In this document: positions 1 through 6,010 of the stretch, in pieces
How positions within the stretch are numbered: the first letter of the stretch is position 1
Layout of the letters: each line of letters opens with the position of its first letter
Source: Microbacteriaceae bacterium
Lineage (GTDB): Bacteria > Actinomycetota > Actinomycetes > Actinomycetales > Microbacteriaceae
Length of the DNA: 9,071 nt
Assembly (NCBI GenBank): GCA_025464125.1
Contig: JAODLU010000055.1
Location: forward strand, 1-9,071
Direction: 5' to 3'
The notes under the pieces: generated by a model
Told to the model about the DNA's origin: nothing
What the model saw: the letters and a program-made list of their open reading frames with translations, nothing else
The model's database searches: none
Position numbers and translations under genes: made by a program

Positions 1-1221
1 AGCATCCTGAAGCAGCCACGGGAGGTTTGGGCAGTCGCCTTCGCGTGCGTTGTGGCGTTCATGGGCATCGGTCTCGTCGACCCTATCCTTCCGGCCATCG
101 CCAGCGAACTGGATGCGAGCCCTGCCCAGACCGAACTGCTGTTCACCAGCTACCTCGTGATCACCGGCGTCATGATGTTCTTCACCAGCTGGATCTCCAG
201 CCGTTTCGGCGCGAAGAAGACACTGATGATCGGGCTGGCTTTCATCGTCGCGTTCGCCCTGCTCGCCGCCCTGAGCGGCAACGTGGAATCGGTCATCGCG
301 TTCCGCGGCGGCTGGGGGCTCGGCAATGCTCTCTTCATCTCGACCGCGCTTGCCACCATCGTCGGTGCCGCGAGCGGCGGAACGTCGTCTGCGATCATCC
401 TGTACGAGGCTGCTCTCGGCCTCGGCATCGCGATTGGTCCGCTGCTCGGTGGCCTTCTCGGCACCGTGAGCTGGAGGGGACCGTTCTTCGGCACCGCCAT
501 TTTGATGGCAATCGCCTTCGTCGCCATCCTTGTGCTTCTCCGCAAGGAGGACAAGGCGGCGAGAGTGCCGACGAAGCTCTCCGCCCCGTTCCGTGCCCTG
601 GGTACCCCGGCGCTCGCAGTGCTGGCGGCAGCAGCCTTCTTCTACAACATCGGATTCTTCACGCTGCTGGCCTGGACCCCGTTCGCCCTCGATCTGCCGA
701 AGGAATCCGTGGCAATCCAGCTGGGCCTGATCTTCTTCTTCTGGGGACTGTCTGTTGCAGTCACCTCGGTGTGGGTCGCGCCGTTCATGACTGCCAGGTT
801 GCGTCGCACAACAGTGCTCGGCATCGTTCTCCCGCTGCTCGCTCTCGATCTCGTCGTGGCCGGACTGTTCATCGGCAACAATGTCACGCTGATTGCCTGC
901 GTCATCGTGGGTGGCCTGCTTCTCGGGGTGCTCAACACCGTGTTGACCGAATCCGTCATGGAGGCCACCGACCTGCCGCGCTCCGTCGCGTCGTCGGCAT
1001 ACTCGGCAGTTCGATTCCTGGGCGGGGCCATCGCGCCGCCGATGGCCGCGCTCTTCGCAGCCAGCTTCGGGGCATCGGTCCCCTACTTCGTGGCTGGCGG
1101 CTCTGTGCTGCTTTCCGCGATCCTGATCCTCGCCGGTGTCAGAGTGCTCGGTCGCATCAATGGGGCACCCGAGCCCCGGTTGGTCGAAGCCGAAGCCATT
1201 GGTATCGGCGAGGCAGCCTGA
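1..1221 (+). CDS. MFS transporter, DHA1-like, 5' end cut off by window edge
   Basis: Probable proton-coupled drug or metabolite exporter in the cytoplasmic membrane; the substrate cannot be read from sequence. The frame is open from base 1, giving 406 visible residues, so the true start lies upstream. The first visible residues lead straight into TM1 (VVAFMGIGLVDPILPAI). After TM2, the loop SSRFGAKKTLM is a degenerate MFS motif A. ALGLGIAIGPLLGGLLG about a third of the way in is a motif C (antiporter) signature. A charged central loop (RKEDKAARVPTK) separates two six-helix halves, as in 12-TM DHA1 proteins. The C-terminal tail is short and acidic. A GTG at 52 could be mistaken for the start but lies inside TM1. 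The gene ends in a TGA immediately followed by a strong hairpin. The MFS family is secure; the subfamily is less so. Confidence 0.9.
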   Translation, partial: SILKQPREVWAVAFACVVAFMGIGLVDPILPAIASELDASPAQTELLFTSYLVITGVMMFFTSWISSRFGAKKTLMIGLAFIVAFALLAALSGNVESVIAFRGGWGLGNALFISTALATIVGAASGGTSSAIILYEAALGLGIAIGPLLGGLLGTVSWRGPFFGTAILMAIAFVAILVLLRKEDKAARVPTKLSAPFRALGTPALAVLAAAAFFYNIGFFTLLAWTPFALDLPKESVAIQLGLIFFFWGLSVAVTSVWVAPFMTARLRRTTVLGIVLPLLALDLVVAGLFIGNNVTLIACVIVGGLLLGVLNTVLTESVMEATDLPRSVASSAYSAVRFLGGAIAPPMAALFAASFGASVPYFVAGGSVLLSAILILAGVRVLGRINGAPEPRLVEAEAIGIGEAA

Positions 1222-1258
1222 GCCGGATGCGGGTGGCAGCGTAGCCACCCGTTCCGGC
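1222..1258 (+). terminator. Hairpin terminator after the MFS gene
   Basis: Starting one base after the stop codon, 1222-1227 pairs with 1253-1258 (6 bp). 1230-1237 pairs with 1244-1251 (8 bp, GC-rich) around a 6-nt loop at 1238-1243, leaving a small 2-by-1 internal loop. There is no T-tract, as is common for actinobacterial terminators. It separates the MFS gene from orn. The pairing is seen directly; the terminator role is inferred from position. Confidence 0.6.
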
Positions 1259-1299
1259 CCATCCACCGCTGCCCTCGGTCGACTGTCGCAGCCCGCGAC

Positions 1300-1305
1300 T
1301 AGGAT
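1300..1305 (+). promoter_or_regulatory. Candidate -10 element for a leaderless orn transcript
   Basis: TAGGAT fits the TANNNT form of actinobacterial -10 boxes. It ends 6 bases before the GTG start of orn at 1312, which puts the expected transcription start at or within a base or two of the start codon. No Shine-Dalgarno sequence is seen before that GTG. No convincing -35 box is visible; TCGACT at 1279-1284 is a weak match with a short spacer. Confidence 0.45.
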
Positions 1306-1311
1306 CGACTG

Positions 1312-1935
1312 GTGCCTTCAGCTACCGACCGCCTCGTCTGGATCGACTGCGAAATGACGGGACTCGACGTCGCTATAGACGAACTCGTCGAAGTCGCAGT
1401 TGTCATCACAGACTTCGACCTCAACCTCATCGACCCCGGTTTTGACATCGTGATCAAGCCAGACAAGGCCGCTCTCGAGAACATGAACGATTTCGTGCGC
1501 AACATGCACACCGAGTCAGGATTGATCGAGTTGATACCAGACGGGGTGAGTCTCGCTGACGCCGAGTACGCGGTCATCGAATACATCCTGAAGTTCGTGC
1601 CCAATGAGCAGCAGGCGCCCCTTGCAGGCAACACCATCGGCACTGACCGCACCTTCCTCGCGAAGTACATGCCGCGTGTCGACCAGCACCTGCACTACCG
1701 CAGCATCGATGTCTCATCAATCAAGGAGCTGTCACGCCGCTGGTTTCCGCGCATCTACTTCAACGCCCCGTCGAAAGACGGCGGTCACCGCGCTCTTGCA
1801 GACATCCTGGAGTCGATCCGCGAACTCGAGTACTACCGTCGCGCGGTGTTCGTGCCTGAGCCCGGGCCGACCACCGATGAGGTGCAGGCCATCTCCGCCG
1901 CAACCGTAGAGAAGTTCCTGCCGCACCTGGGATAA
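1312..1935 (+). CDS. orn: Oligoribonuclease (DEDDh 3'-5' exoribonuclease)
   Basis: Degrades the shortest RNA products, chiefly dinucleotides (including pGpG from c-di-GMP turnover), to mononucleotides in the cytoplasm with divalent metal; this role is known for the family. The 207-residue protein shows all DEDDh residues: D12 and E14 in [11 protein letters not shown]112 in [12 protein letters not shown]159 and D164 in [21 protein letters not shown] (129-140) is the usual core segment. The C-terminal tail after about residue 185 is an extension beyond the catalytic core, typical of actinobacterial Orn. The GTG start is chosen because it lies just before the exonuclease strand and a TAGGAT box precedes it by six bases, suggesting a leaderless mRNA. 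The gene stands alone after a terminator and before tRNA-His. The last codons are part of a 22-bp tandem duplication. Confidence 0.97.
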   Translation: MPSATDRLVWIDCEMTGLDVAIDELVEVAVVITDFDLNLIDPGFDIVIKPDKAALENMNDFVRNMHTESGLIELIPDGVSLADAEYAVIEYILKFVPNEQQAPLAGNTIGTDRTFLAKYMPRVDQHLHYRSIDVSSIKELSRRWFPRIYFNAPSKDGGHRALADILESIRELEYYRRAVFVPEPGPTTDEVQAISAATVEKFLPHLG

Positions 1936-1962
1936 CTTCGTGCCCCACCTGGGATAACATTG
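1919..1962. repeat. 22-bp tandem duplication spanning the orn stop codon
   Basis: Units 1919-1940 and 1941-1962 match at 19 of 22 positions and share a perfect 13-base core, CACCTGGGATAAC (1924-1936 and 1946-1958). The first copy encodes the final residues and TAA stop of orn. The second lies in the spacer before tRNA-His, so the duplication adds no residues to the protein. Confidence 0.85.
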
Positions 1963-1993
1963 TGGGGTTGTGTCGGCAGTGTCGGCACGCATG

Positions 1994-2069
1994 GTGGGCG
2001 TAGCTCAGTTGGCAGAGCGCTGGCTTGTGGAGCCGGATGTCGCGGGTTCGAGCCCCGTCGTTCACCCCA
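1994..2069 (+). tRNA. tRNA-His (anticodon GTG)
   Basis: A full cloverleaf can be folded. The acceptor stem is 1994-2000 with 2059-2065 (two G-U pairs). The D arm is 2003-2006 with 2015-2018. The anticodon stem is 2020-2024 with 2032-2036, and its loop carries GTG at 2027-2029. The T stem is 2042-2046 with 2054-2058 around loop TTCGAGC. The CCA end is encoded at 2067-2069. The discriminator base at 2066 is C and the base before the acceptor stem (1993) is G, giving the G-1:C73 pair that is the hallmark identity element for histidyl-tRNA synthetase. The anticodon and G-1 together make the identity secure. Confidence 0.98.
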
Positions 2070-2073
2070 GTGT

Positions 2074-2103
2074 CGTAAGGCCTCGCACCCGCGGGGCCTT
2101 ACG
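2074..2103 (+). terminator. Hairpin between tRNA-His and clpS
   Basis: Bases 2074-2084 pair with 2093-2103 (11 bp including one G-U) around an 8-nt loop. The following TGTTTGT is only weakly T-rich. Position right behind the tRNA suggests termination or processing of the tRNA transcript. Because the clpS ribosome binding site starts 11 bases later, the hairpin could also act as an attenuator on read-through into clpS. Confidence 0.65.
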
Positions 2104-2124
2104 TGTTTGTGATGAAGGTTGGCA

Positions 2125-2409
2125 ATGCCGCAGGTCGACGAACGCACCGAAGTGACCGAGCAGACCGTGCTCGGTTCACCATGGGTGACCATCGTCTGGA
2201 ACGACCCGGTGAACCTGCAGAGTTACGTCAGCTACATCTTTCGCAGCTACTTCGGTTTCCCTCGCCCGGAGGCCGACCGCCGCATGCTGCAGGTGCACAA
2301 CGAGGGGCGGGCGGTTGTGGCCACAGGCCCACGCGAGGAAATGGAACGCCACGTCGAGGCCATGCACGACTTCGGCTTGTGGGCCACCCTGCAGAAAGCT
2401 GACGAGTGA
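2125..2409 (+). CDS. clpS: ATP-dependent Clp protease adaptor ClpS
   Basis: Small cytoplasmic adaptor that binds N-degron substrates (bulky hydrophobic N-termini) and delivers them to the Clp ATPase N-domain, ClpA or ClpC type; this is established for the family. The 94-residue protein has a variable N-terminal tail (1-18) and then the ClpS fold. The pocket region WNDPVN carries N26 and D27, and H58 lies in the conserved LQVHNEGRAVV. These correspond to the pocket Asn, Asp and His of E. coli ClpS; the third acidic residue is replaced by Pro, which is usual in Actinobacteria. ATG at 2125 is chosen over the in-frame TTG at 2119 because GAAGG (2114-2118) sits six bases ahead of it and would abut the TTG. 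The stop overlaps the next start as GTGA, so the two genes are probably translationally coupled. Confidence 0.95.
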   Translation: MPQVDERTEVTEQTVLGSPWVTIVWNDPVNLQSYVSYIFRSYFGFPRPEADRRMLQVHNEGRAVVATGPREEMERHVEAMHDFGLWATLQKADE

Positions 2410-2924
2410 AGCCCTTTCGCCGGACCCGGACCGGTTACACCGCAGTGTTCGAGCCACAGGAGGCGGGCATCCTCGGCGAATTGGCCGGCCAGGTCGCATC
2501 CCTGCTGCAGGCACACGACGAGAATGTCGGCGATCCGGCCCTGGCCAGGCTGCTGCCAGACGCCTACCCGGGCGATGCAGAGGCTTCGGCTGAGTTCCGC
2601 AGGTTCACCACCGACGGCCTCGTCGAGCGCAAGGTGCAGAACGCCATGGTCGTGCTGCAGACAGTCGGCGAGGCGACAAGCGCCGCGACCGCGACCAGGG
2701 TGCTGCTCACCGCAGACGAAGCGCAGGCGTGGCTGCGAACGATCACGGACATCCGGCTGAGCCTGGCGACGCGGCTCGGCATTTCGAACGAGGACGACGA
2801 TTCTCATGACCGTGGACCACATGCTGATGGCGATGACGCCGATAGCCCGGACGCCGGCATTGTTGACGTCTACGACTGGCTGGCGTTCGTGCAGGACTCG
2901 CTCGTACGGGCGCTGGACCGCTGA
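2406..2924 (+). CDS. DUF2017 family protein, function unknown
   Basis: A 172-residue soluble protein with no signal peptide or membrane segment. The pattern matches the actinobacterial DUF2017 family: an N-terminal FRRTRTGYTAVFEPQEAGIL segment, a central helical part, the conserved stretch AWLRTITDIRLSLATRLGI (108-126), and a C-terminal YDWLAFVQDSLVRAL helix. No catalytic motif is visible. Residues 129-150 form a low-complexity, Asp-rich linker that looks disordered and probably varies among relatives. It starts with GTG inside the clpS stop (4-bp overlap), and its TGA shares one base with the ATG of the downstream metallopeptidase. Sandwiched between a protease adaptor and a peptidase, it is likely tied to protein turnover, but that is inference from context only. 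Confidence 0.85.
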   Translation: MKPFRRTRTGYTAVFEPQEAGILGELAGQVASLLQAHDENVGDPALARLLPDAYPGDAEASAEFRRFTTDGLVERKVQNAMVVLQTVGEATSAATATRVLLTADEAQAWLRTITDIRLSLATRLGISNEDDDSHDRGPHADGDDADSPDAGIVDVYDWLAFVQDSLVRALDR

Positions 2925-3274
2925 TGATCGAGCTTGGTCACGACGCATTCGAGCTGCTGGTCATCGACGAGCTGGACCTGTTGCCCGACGAAATGGTCGA
3001 CGGTCTTGACAATCTCATCTTCGTGACCGAAGACAGGCCAGAGGATGGCTCGCTCGACCTGCTGGGCCTCTACGAGGGCGTGGCGCTCACCGAGCGGGGC
3101 AACTACGGCTTCGGCGAGCTTCCTGACCGCATCATCCTGTTCCGCGAACCGCTGCTGGCGGTCTGCGCGGACCTCGACGAACTGAAAGACCAGATTCACG
3201 TGACCCTCGTGCACGAGATCGCCCACTTCTACGGCATCGACGACGAACAGCTTCACGAACTGGGCTGGAGCTAA
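2924..3274 (+). CDS. Minimal zincin-like metallopeptidase (HEIAH motif)
   Basis: A 116-residue single-domain protein of the small metallopeptidase family (Pfam Zincin_1, formerly DUF1025). The zinc motif HEIAHFYGID spans 97-106, with H97 and H101 as metal ligands and E98 as catalytic base. E108 or E112 in DDEQLHELGW is a candidate third ligand. The preceding part carries the family pattern LYEGVALTERGNYGFGELPDRIILFREPL (49-77). No signal peptide is present, so it should act in the cytoplasm. Substrates of this family are not known to me. It overlaps the DUF2017 stop by one base (TGATG), implying translational coupling in a clpS-DUF2017-zincin operon. Its TAA overlaps the stop of the convergent kinase-like gene by 4 bp, leaving no room for a terminator between them. 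Confidence 0.92.
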   Translation: MIELGHDAFELLVIDELDLLPDEMVDGLDNLIFVTEDRPEDGSLDLLGLYEGVALTERGNYGFGELPDRIILFREPLLAVCADLDELKDQIHVTLVHEIAHFYGIDDEQLHELGWS

Positions 3275-3768
3275 CCGCGCAGCACGCGATCGGCGAGCAG
3301 GCGGGAGCCCTCGCGGCCGGCGAACCGTGCCTCCTGCGCCGCCCAGCGATCCCAGTGCGGCGCGTATGTGTCGCCGTCGCGCTCGAGTGCCCTGAGCTTG
3401 CGCGTGGGTTCGTCGAGCTCCAGCCAGATGGCCAGGTGCGCGAGTCGTCGTGACGCGCGGCCGATGGCTCCTGCACCCTCGACCAGCAGGTGTCGGCCGG
3501 GGCGCAGCGACATCCACTCCCCCGGCCCATCTCGCTGCCAGTCCCACCCCCGCCAGCGGGGTGCGCGACCCGAAGCGATCGGCTCGAGGATGCACCGCAC
3601 GAGCAGATCGTTGCCCGCGGCCAGGCCGTCCCAGCCGGGATACACGCTATCGAGGTGCAGCACCGAGGTGCCCGGATGCCGCGCCACGAACCGCTCGGCA
3701 AACGTGGTCTTGCCAGAGCCGGAGCGACCGTCCACGAGCATCACGCGGGTGCCGCTAATCGCGCTCAC
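3271..3768 (-). CDS. P-loop kinase-like protein (uridine/nucleoside kinase-like), last gene of the thiamine-regulated operon
   Basis: Cytoplasmic P-loop NTPase of 165 residues, resembling the uridine-kinase/NMP-kinase group but with no assigned substrate. Visible parts: Walker A GRSGSGKT (14-21), HLDSVYPGWDGL with candidate acceptor-site Asp at 40, a LLVEGAGA strand (94-101) like the Walker B region of uridine kinases, and a basic, LID-like C-terminal stretch (RALERDGDTYAPHWDRWAAQE). The GTG start at 3768 is preferred: it lies 13 bp after the ykoC stop and a few residues before the first strand. An upstream in-frame TTG at 3813 would overlap ykoC by 32 bp and add residues translated from repeat sequence. 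It is the last gene of the TPP-riboswitch operon, so it may phosphorylate an imported thiamine precursor; this is inference. No strong SD is seen, suggesting coupling to ykoC. Confidence 0.8.
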   Translation of the reverse strand: MSAISGTRVMLVDGRSGSGKTTFAERFVARHPGTSVLHLDSVYPGWDGLAAGNDLLVRCILEPIASGRAPRWRGWDWQRDGPGEWMSLRPGRHLLVEGAGAIGRASRRLAHLAIWLELDEPTRKLRALERDGDTYAPHWDRWAAQEARFAGREGSRLLADRVLRG

Positions 3769-3798
3769 GCCAGCACCGAATTCACGCCAGCACCGGCG
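3765..3798. repeat. 17-bp tandem duplication at the ykoC stop / kinase start junction
   Basis: Units 3765-3781 and 3782-3798 share a perfect 14-base core, TCACGCCAGCACCG (3765-3778 and 3782-3795). On the minus strand the upstream copy contains the ykoC TGA stop and the downstream copy contains the GTG start of the kinase gene embedded in GTGA. One unit alone would give the classic GTGA stop-start overlap, so the duplication appears to have separated two genes that once overlapped. Confidence 0.85.
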
Positions 3799-4567
3799 CC
3801 CAGCTGCCGACAAGCACAGACACGGTCACCGCGATCGCGGCAATCACCAGCGCGATCGTGACGAGCAGTGCGTCCTGCCAGCCCAGGCGGGACTCGCGCG
3901 CCCATGTTCGCTGCCCCGCAGCACCGAACCCCCTGGCTTCCATGGCTGTCGCCAGCATGCTGCCACGGCGAATCGAGAGCACGAGCAGCGCAAAGGCCTG
4001 GCCGGCGAAGCGCCGCAACCTGCCCCTGTCTGCGATGCCGCGCGCACGCCTGGCGAGCTCGAGCGATCGCCAGTCCTCGACGAACAGGCCGACCAGGCGC
4101 ATGCCGCCGAGAGCGCCGATCACGAATCTAGACGGCAGGTGCAGCACCTGCGAGAGGCCGTCGGCCAGTGCGGTTGGATCGACGGTGATGAACAGGATGA
4201 CCGCCGGCAGTGCGATGGCGAGCACACGGAGGGTTGTTGCGATGGCGAGCGAGATCGAGCCGTCGCTGATAGTCACGAACAGCCACTGGAGGTGCACATC
4301 GCCCGATGCCCGCCCGTAAAGCAGGATCGTGAGACCTGCGAGCATGGCGGCCACGAGCACAGGGGTGGTGCGAACTAAGAGGCGGCGTGCGCCGACGCCT
4401 GCGAAAGGCAGCAGCACCAGTTCGCATCCGAGCGCGATGACGGCAGAGACCCAGTCGAGGCTGATCACGAGGGTGACGCCGAGGATTGCGGCCGCGGCCA
4501 GCTTCGCCACGGGGTTGATGCGTGCGACCGCGCGCGTGCCGACGTCTGGCGTGAGCAAGGTGGTCAT
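3782..4567 (-). CDS. ykoC: ECF transporter transmembrane (T) component, YkoC-like
   Basis: Scaffold membrane subunit of an energy-coupling factor importer: it links the two ATPase domains to the substrate-binding S component in the cytoplasmic membrane. The 261-residue protein has several hydrophobic helices in the first 160 residues. The cytoplasmic coupling region carries two Ala-Arg-Gly motifs of EcfT proteins: ARG at 175-177 (ELARRARGI) and at 211-213 (AMEARGFG). A C-terminal TM segment spans about 230-255. The ATG start overlaps the stop of the ATPase gene by ATGA, indicating translational coupling. The order S, A-A', T behind a TPP riboswitch matches the ykoEDC arrangement, so it should serve a thiamine-precursor importer rather than a shared group II module. 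The stop codon lies within a 17-bp tandem repeat. Confidence 0.93.
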   Translation of the reverse strand: MTTLLTPDVGTRAVARINPVAKLAAAAILGVTLVISLDWVSAVIALGCELVLLPFAGVGARRLLVRTTPVLVAAMLAGLTILLYGRASGDVHLQWLFVTISDGSISLAIATTLRVLAIALPAVILFITVDPTALADGLSQVLHLPSRFVIGALGGMRLVGLFVEDWRSLELARRARGIADRGRLRRFAGQAFALLVLSIRRGSMLATAMEARGFGAAGQRTWARESRLGWQDALLVTIALVIAAIAVTVSVLVGSWAPVLA

Positions 4568-6003
4568 GCTGCGGACACCGCCGTGGGCACTGGCATGCGC
4601 AATTCTGAGTCGGCGATAGCTTCAACAAGCAGTTGGTCGTGGGTGATTGCCACGATGGCGCTCCCGCCGTCGAGCAACTCGGCGAAGAGTGCTGCGAGCT
4701 CGGCCCAGGTGCGGCAATCCTGCCCGAATGTCGGCTCGTCGAGGATCAGCAGTGGGGGGCGGGTAACGAGCGCGGTCGCGACGGAAAGTCGCCTCTTCTC
4801 ACCCCCGGAGAGGGTGAACGGGTTGACGTCGGCGAGGCCCGTGAGCCGCAGGCGCTCGAGCAGGGGGTCGACTCTCGCCGCGACATCCGGCAGGCCGATG
4901 GCCTTCGCCCCGACCTCGAGTTCCGCGCGAACTGTGGGGGCCACGAACTGGTGCTCCGGGTCCTGGAACACGCTGCCGATGCGGGTGACGAGCTGCCGTG
5001 ACTTCCAGCGGAATGGGTCGTGCCCGAGGCCTGTCGCTAGGCCCGCAGCATCCACCACACCGGCGATCGGCGCAAGCAGCCCGCCGATGGTGAGGCCGAG
5101 CGTCGATTTGCCGGAACCGTTCGCACCGGACACAGCGAGGCAACTGCCGGCCGCGATCGACATTTCGAGGTCGTGCTGCACCGGCACGCCCCTGCCGATG
5201 GCGAGCTGTTCGATGTGGAGCAGCGTGCCGCCAACCCGCGCGTTGCGGGCAGGCAGCGCTGGCGGGTGGCCGGGCACCCAGACTCCGGATGCGGCCAGAG
5301 CCGCCCCCTGCCCGGCAAGTATCTCGCCGGGGGTGCCGTCGGCCAGCACTCCCCCGCCGGGCTCGAGCACGATGACCCTGTCCACCAGCTGCCACCAGAT
5401 GTCGACACGGTGCTCCACGACGATGAGCGTTGCGCCGGTCGCCGCGGTGACATCGGCGACCGCATCCCTCACCTCGATGACCCCGTCGGGGTCGAGGTTG
5501 GCTGTCGGCTCATCGAGCAGGACCAGCCCGGGTCGCATTGCCAGCACGCCGGCGAGGGCGAGCCGCTGTTTCTGCCCGCCGGAGAGGGCGCTGGTCGGTT
5601 GATTGAGTGGCAGGTCGAGCCCGACGGCTTCGAGGGCTGCCCCGACGCGACGCCAGATCTCGTTTCTCGGCACACCGAGGTTCTCACACCCGAATGCCAC
5701 GTCGTCTCCGACGCGAGCGAGCACCACCTGTGATTCCGGATCCTGCAGCACGAGGCCCACACGACCTCGGGCCCGCTCTGCGGCGCTGCCGTCGATAAGC
5801 AGGGTGCCCTCGCTCTCGCCCTCGTCTTCGCCGCCGAGAACACCAGCAAGGGCCCTCAGCAGTGTCGACTTGCCTGCTCCGGACGCTCCGAGAAGCAGCA
5901 CCCGCTCACCAGCCTCCACACGCAGGTCGAGCCCGCGCACCGCCCACGACGAGCGCCCGGCATGGCGCCACGCCCAGCCTTTCGCTTCGACAGCTGCGGT
6001 CAT
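4564..6003 (-). CDS. ykoD: ECF transporter ATPase, fused A and A' domains, YkoD-like
   Basis: Energises the ECF importer by ATP hydrolysis on the cytoplasmic face. Two complete ABC ATPase domains are fused in 479 residues. Domain 1: Walker A GASGAGKS (39-46), Q-loop Q87 (LQDPESQ), signature LSGGQ (140-144), Walker B LVLLDEP with D164/E165, H-loop H198. Domain 2: Walker A GANGSGKS (293-300), Q-loop Q347 (FQDPEHQF), signature LSGGE (398-402), Walker B LLILDEP with D422/E423, then ITHD. Both sites look catalytically intact. ATG at 6003 is chosen: it follows the ykoE stop by 7 bp and opens with a normal ABC N-terminus, whereas the upstream extension to 6117 would overlap ykoE by over 100 bp with an Arg-rich, non-family sequence. 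The 3' end overlaps ykoC by ATGA. Confidence 0.95.
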   Translation of the reverse strand: MTAAVEAKGWAWRHAGRSSWAVRGLDLRVEAGERVLLLGASGAGKSTLLRALAGVLGGEDEGESEGTLLIDGSAAERARGRVGLVLQDPESQVVLARVGDDVAFGCENLGVPRNEIWRRVGAALEAVGLDLPLNQPTSALSGGQKQRLALAGVLAMRPGLVLLDEPTANLDPDGVIEVRDAVADVTAATGATLIVVEHRVDIWWQLVDRVIVLEPGGGVLADGTPGEILAGQGAALAASGVWVPGHPPALPARNARVGGTLLHIEQLAIGRGVPVQHDLEMSIAAGSCLAVSGANGSGKSTLGLTIGGLLAPIAGVVDAAGLATGLGHDPFRWKSRQLVTRIGSVFQDPEHQFVAPTVRAELEVGAKAIGLPDVAARVDPLLERLRLTGLADVNPFTLSGGEKRRLSVATALVTRPPLLILDEPTFGQDCRTWAELAALFAELLDGGSAIVAITHDQLLVEAIADSELRMPVPTAVSAA

Positions 6004-6010
6004 GGTGGCG

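Noticed and set aside
52..54. GTG at 52 as start of the MFS gene
   Set aside because: The frame is open to base 1 and the residues upstream continue naturally into TM1, so the gene is cut by the window edge.
27..1244. Long open frame overlapping the MFS gene on the same strand
   Set aside because: Its product is Arg/His-rich with no hydrophobic helices, while the neighbouring frame gives a clear MFS protein. It is a GC-bias shadow.
1972..1988. GTCGGCA written twice before tRNA-His
   Set aside because: A 7-base repeat in GC-rich DNA is too short to support a function.
3769..3813. TTG start of the kinase gene at 3813
   Set aside because: It would overlap ykoC by 32 bp and encode repeat-derived residues before the first strand of the P-loop fold. 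GTG 3768 is more plausible, though not proven.
3368..4378. Long plus-strand frame opposite the kinase and ykoC genes
   Set aside because: Composition is Arg/Ser/Pro-rich and low in structure, and the opposite strand encodes recognised proteins with correct overlaps.
4583..5602. 339-codon plus-strand frame opposite the ATPase gene
   Set aside because: Ser/Pro/Arg-rich shadow of ykoD, whose two full sets of ABC motifs settle the coding strand.
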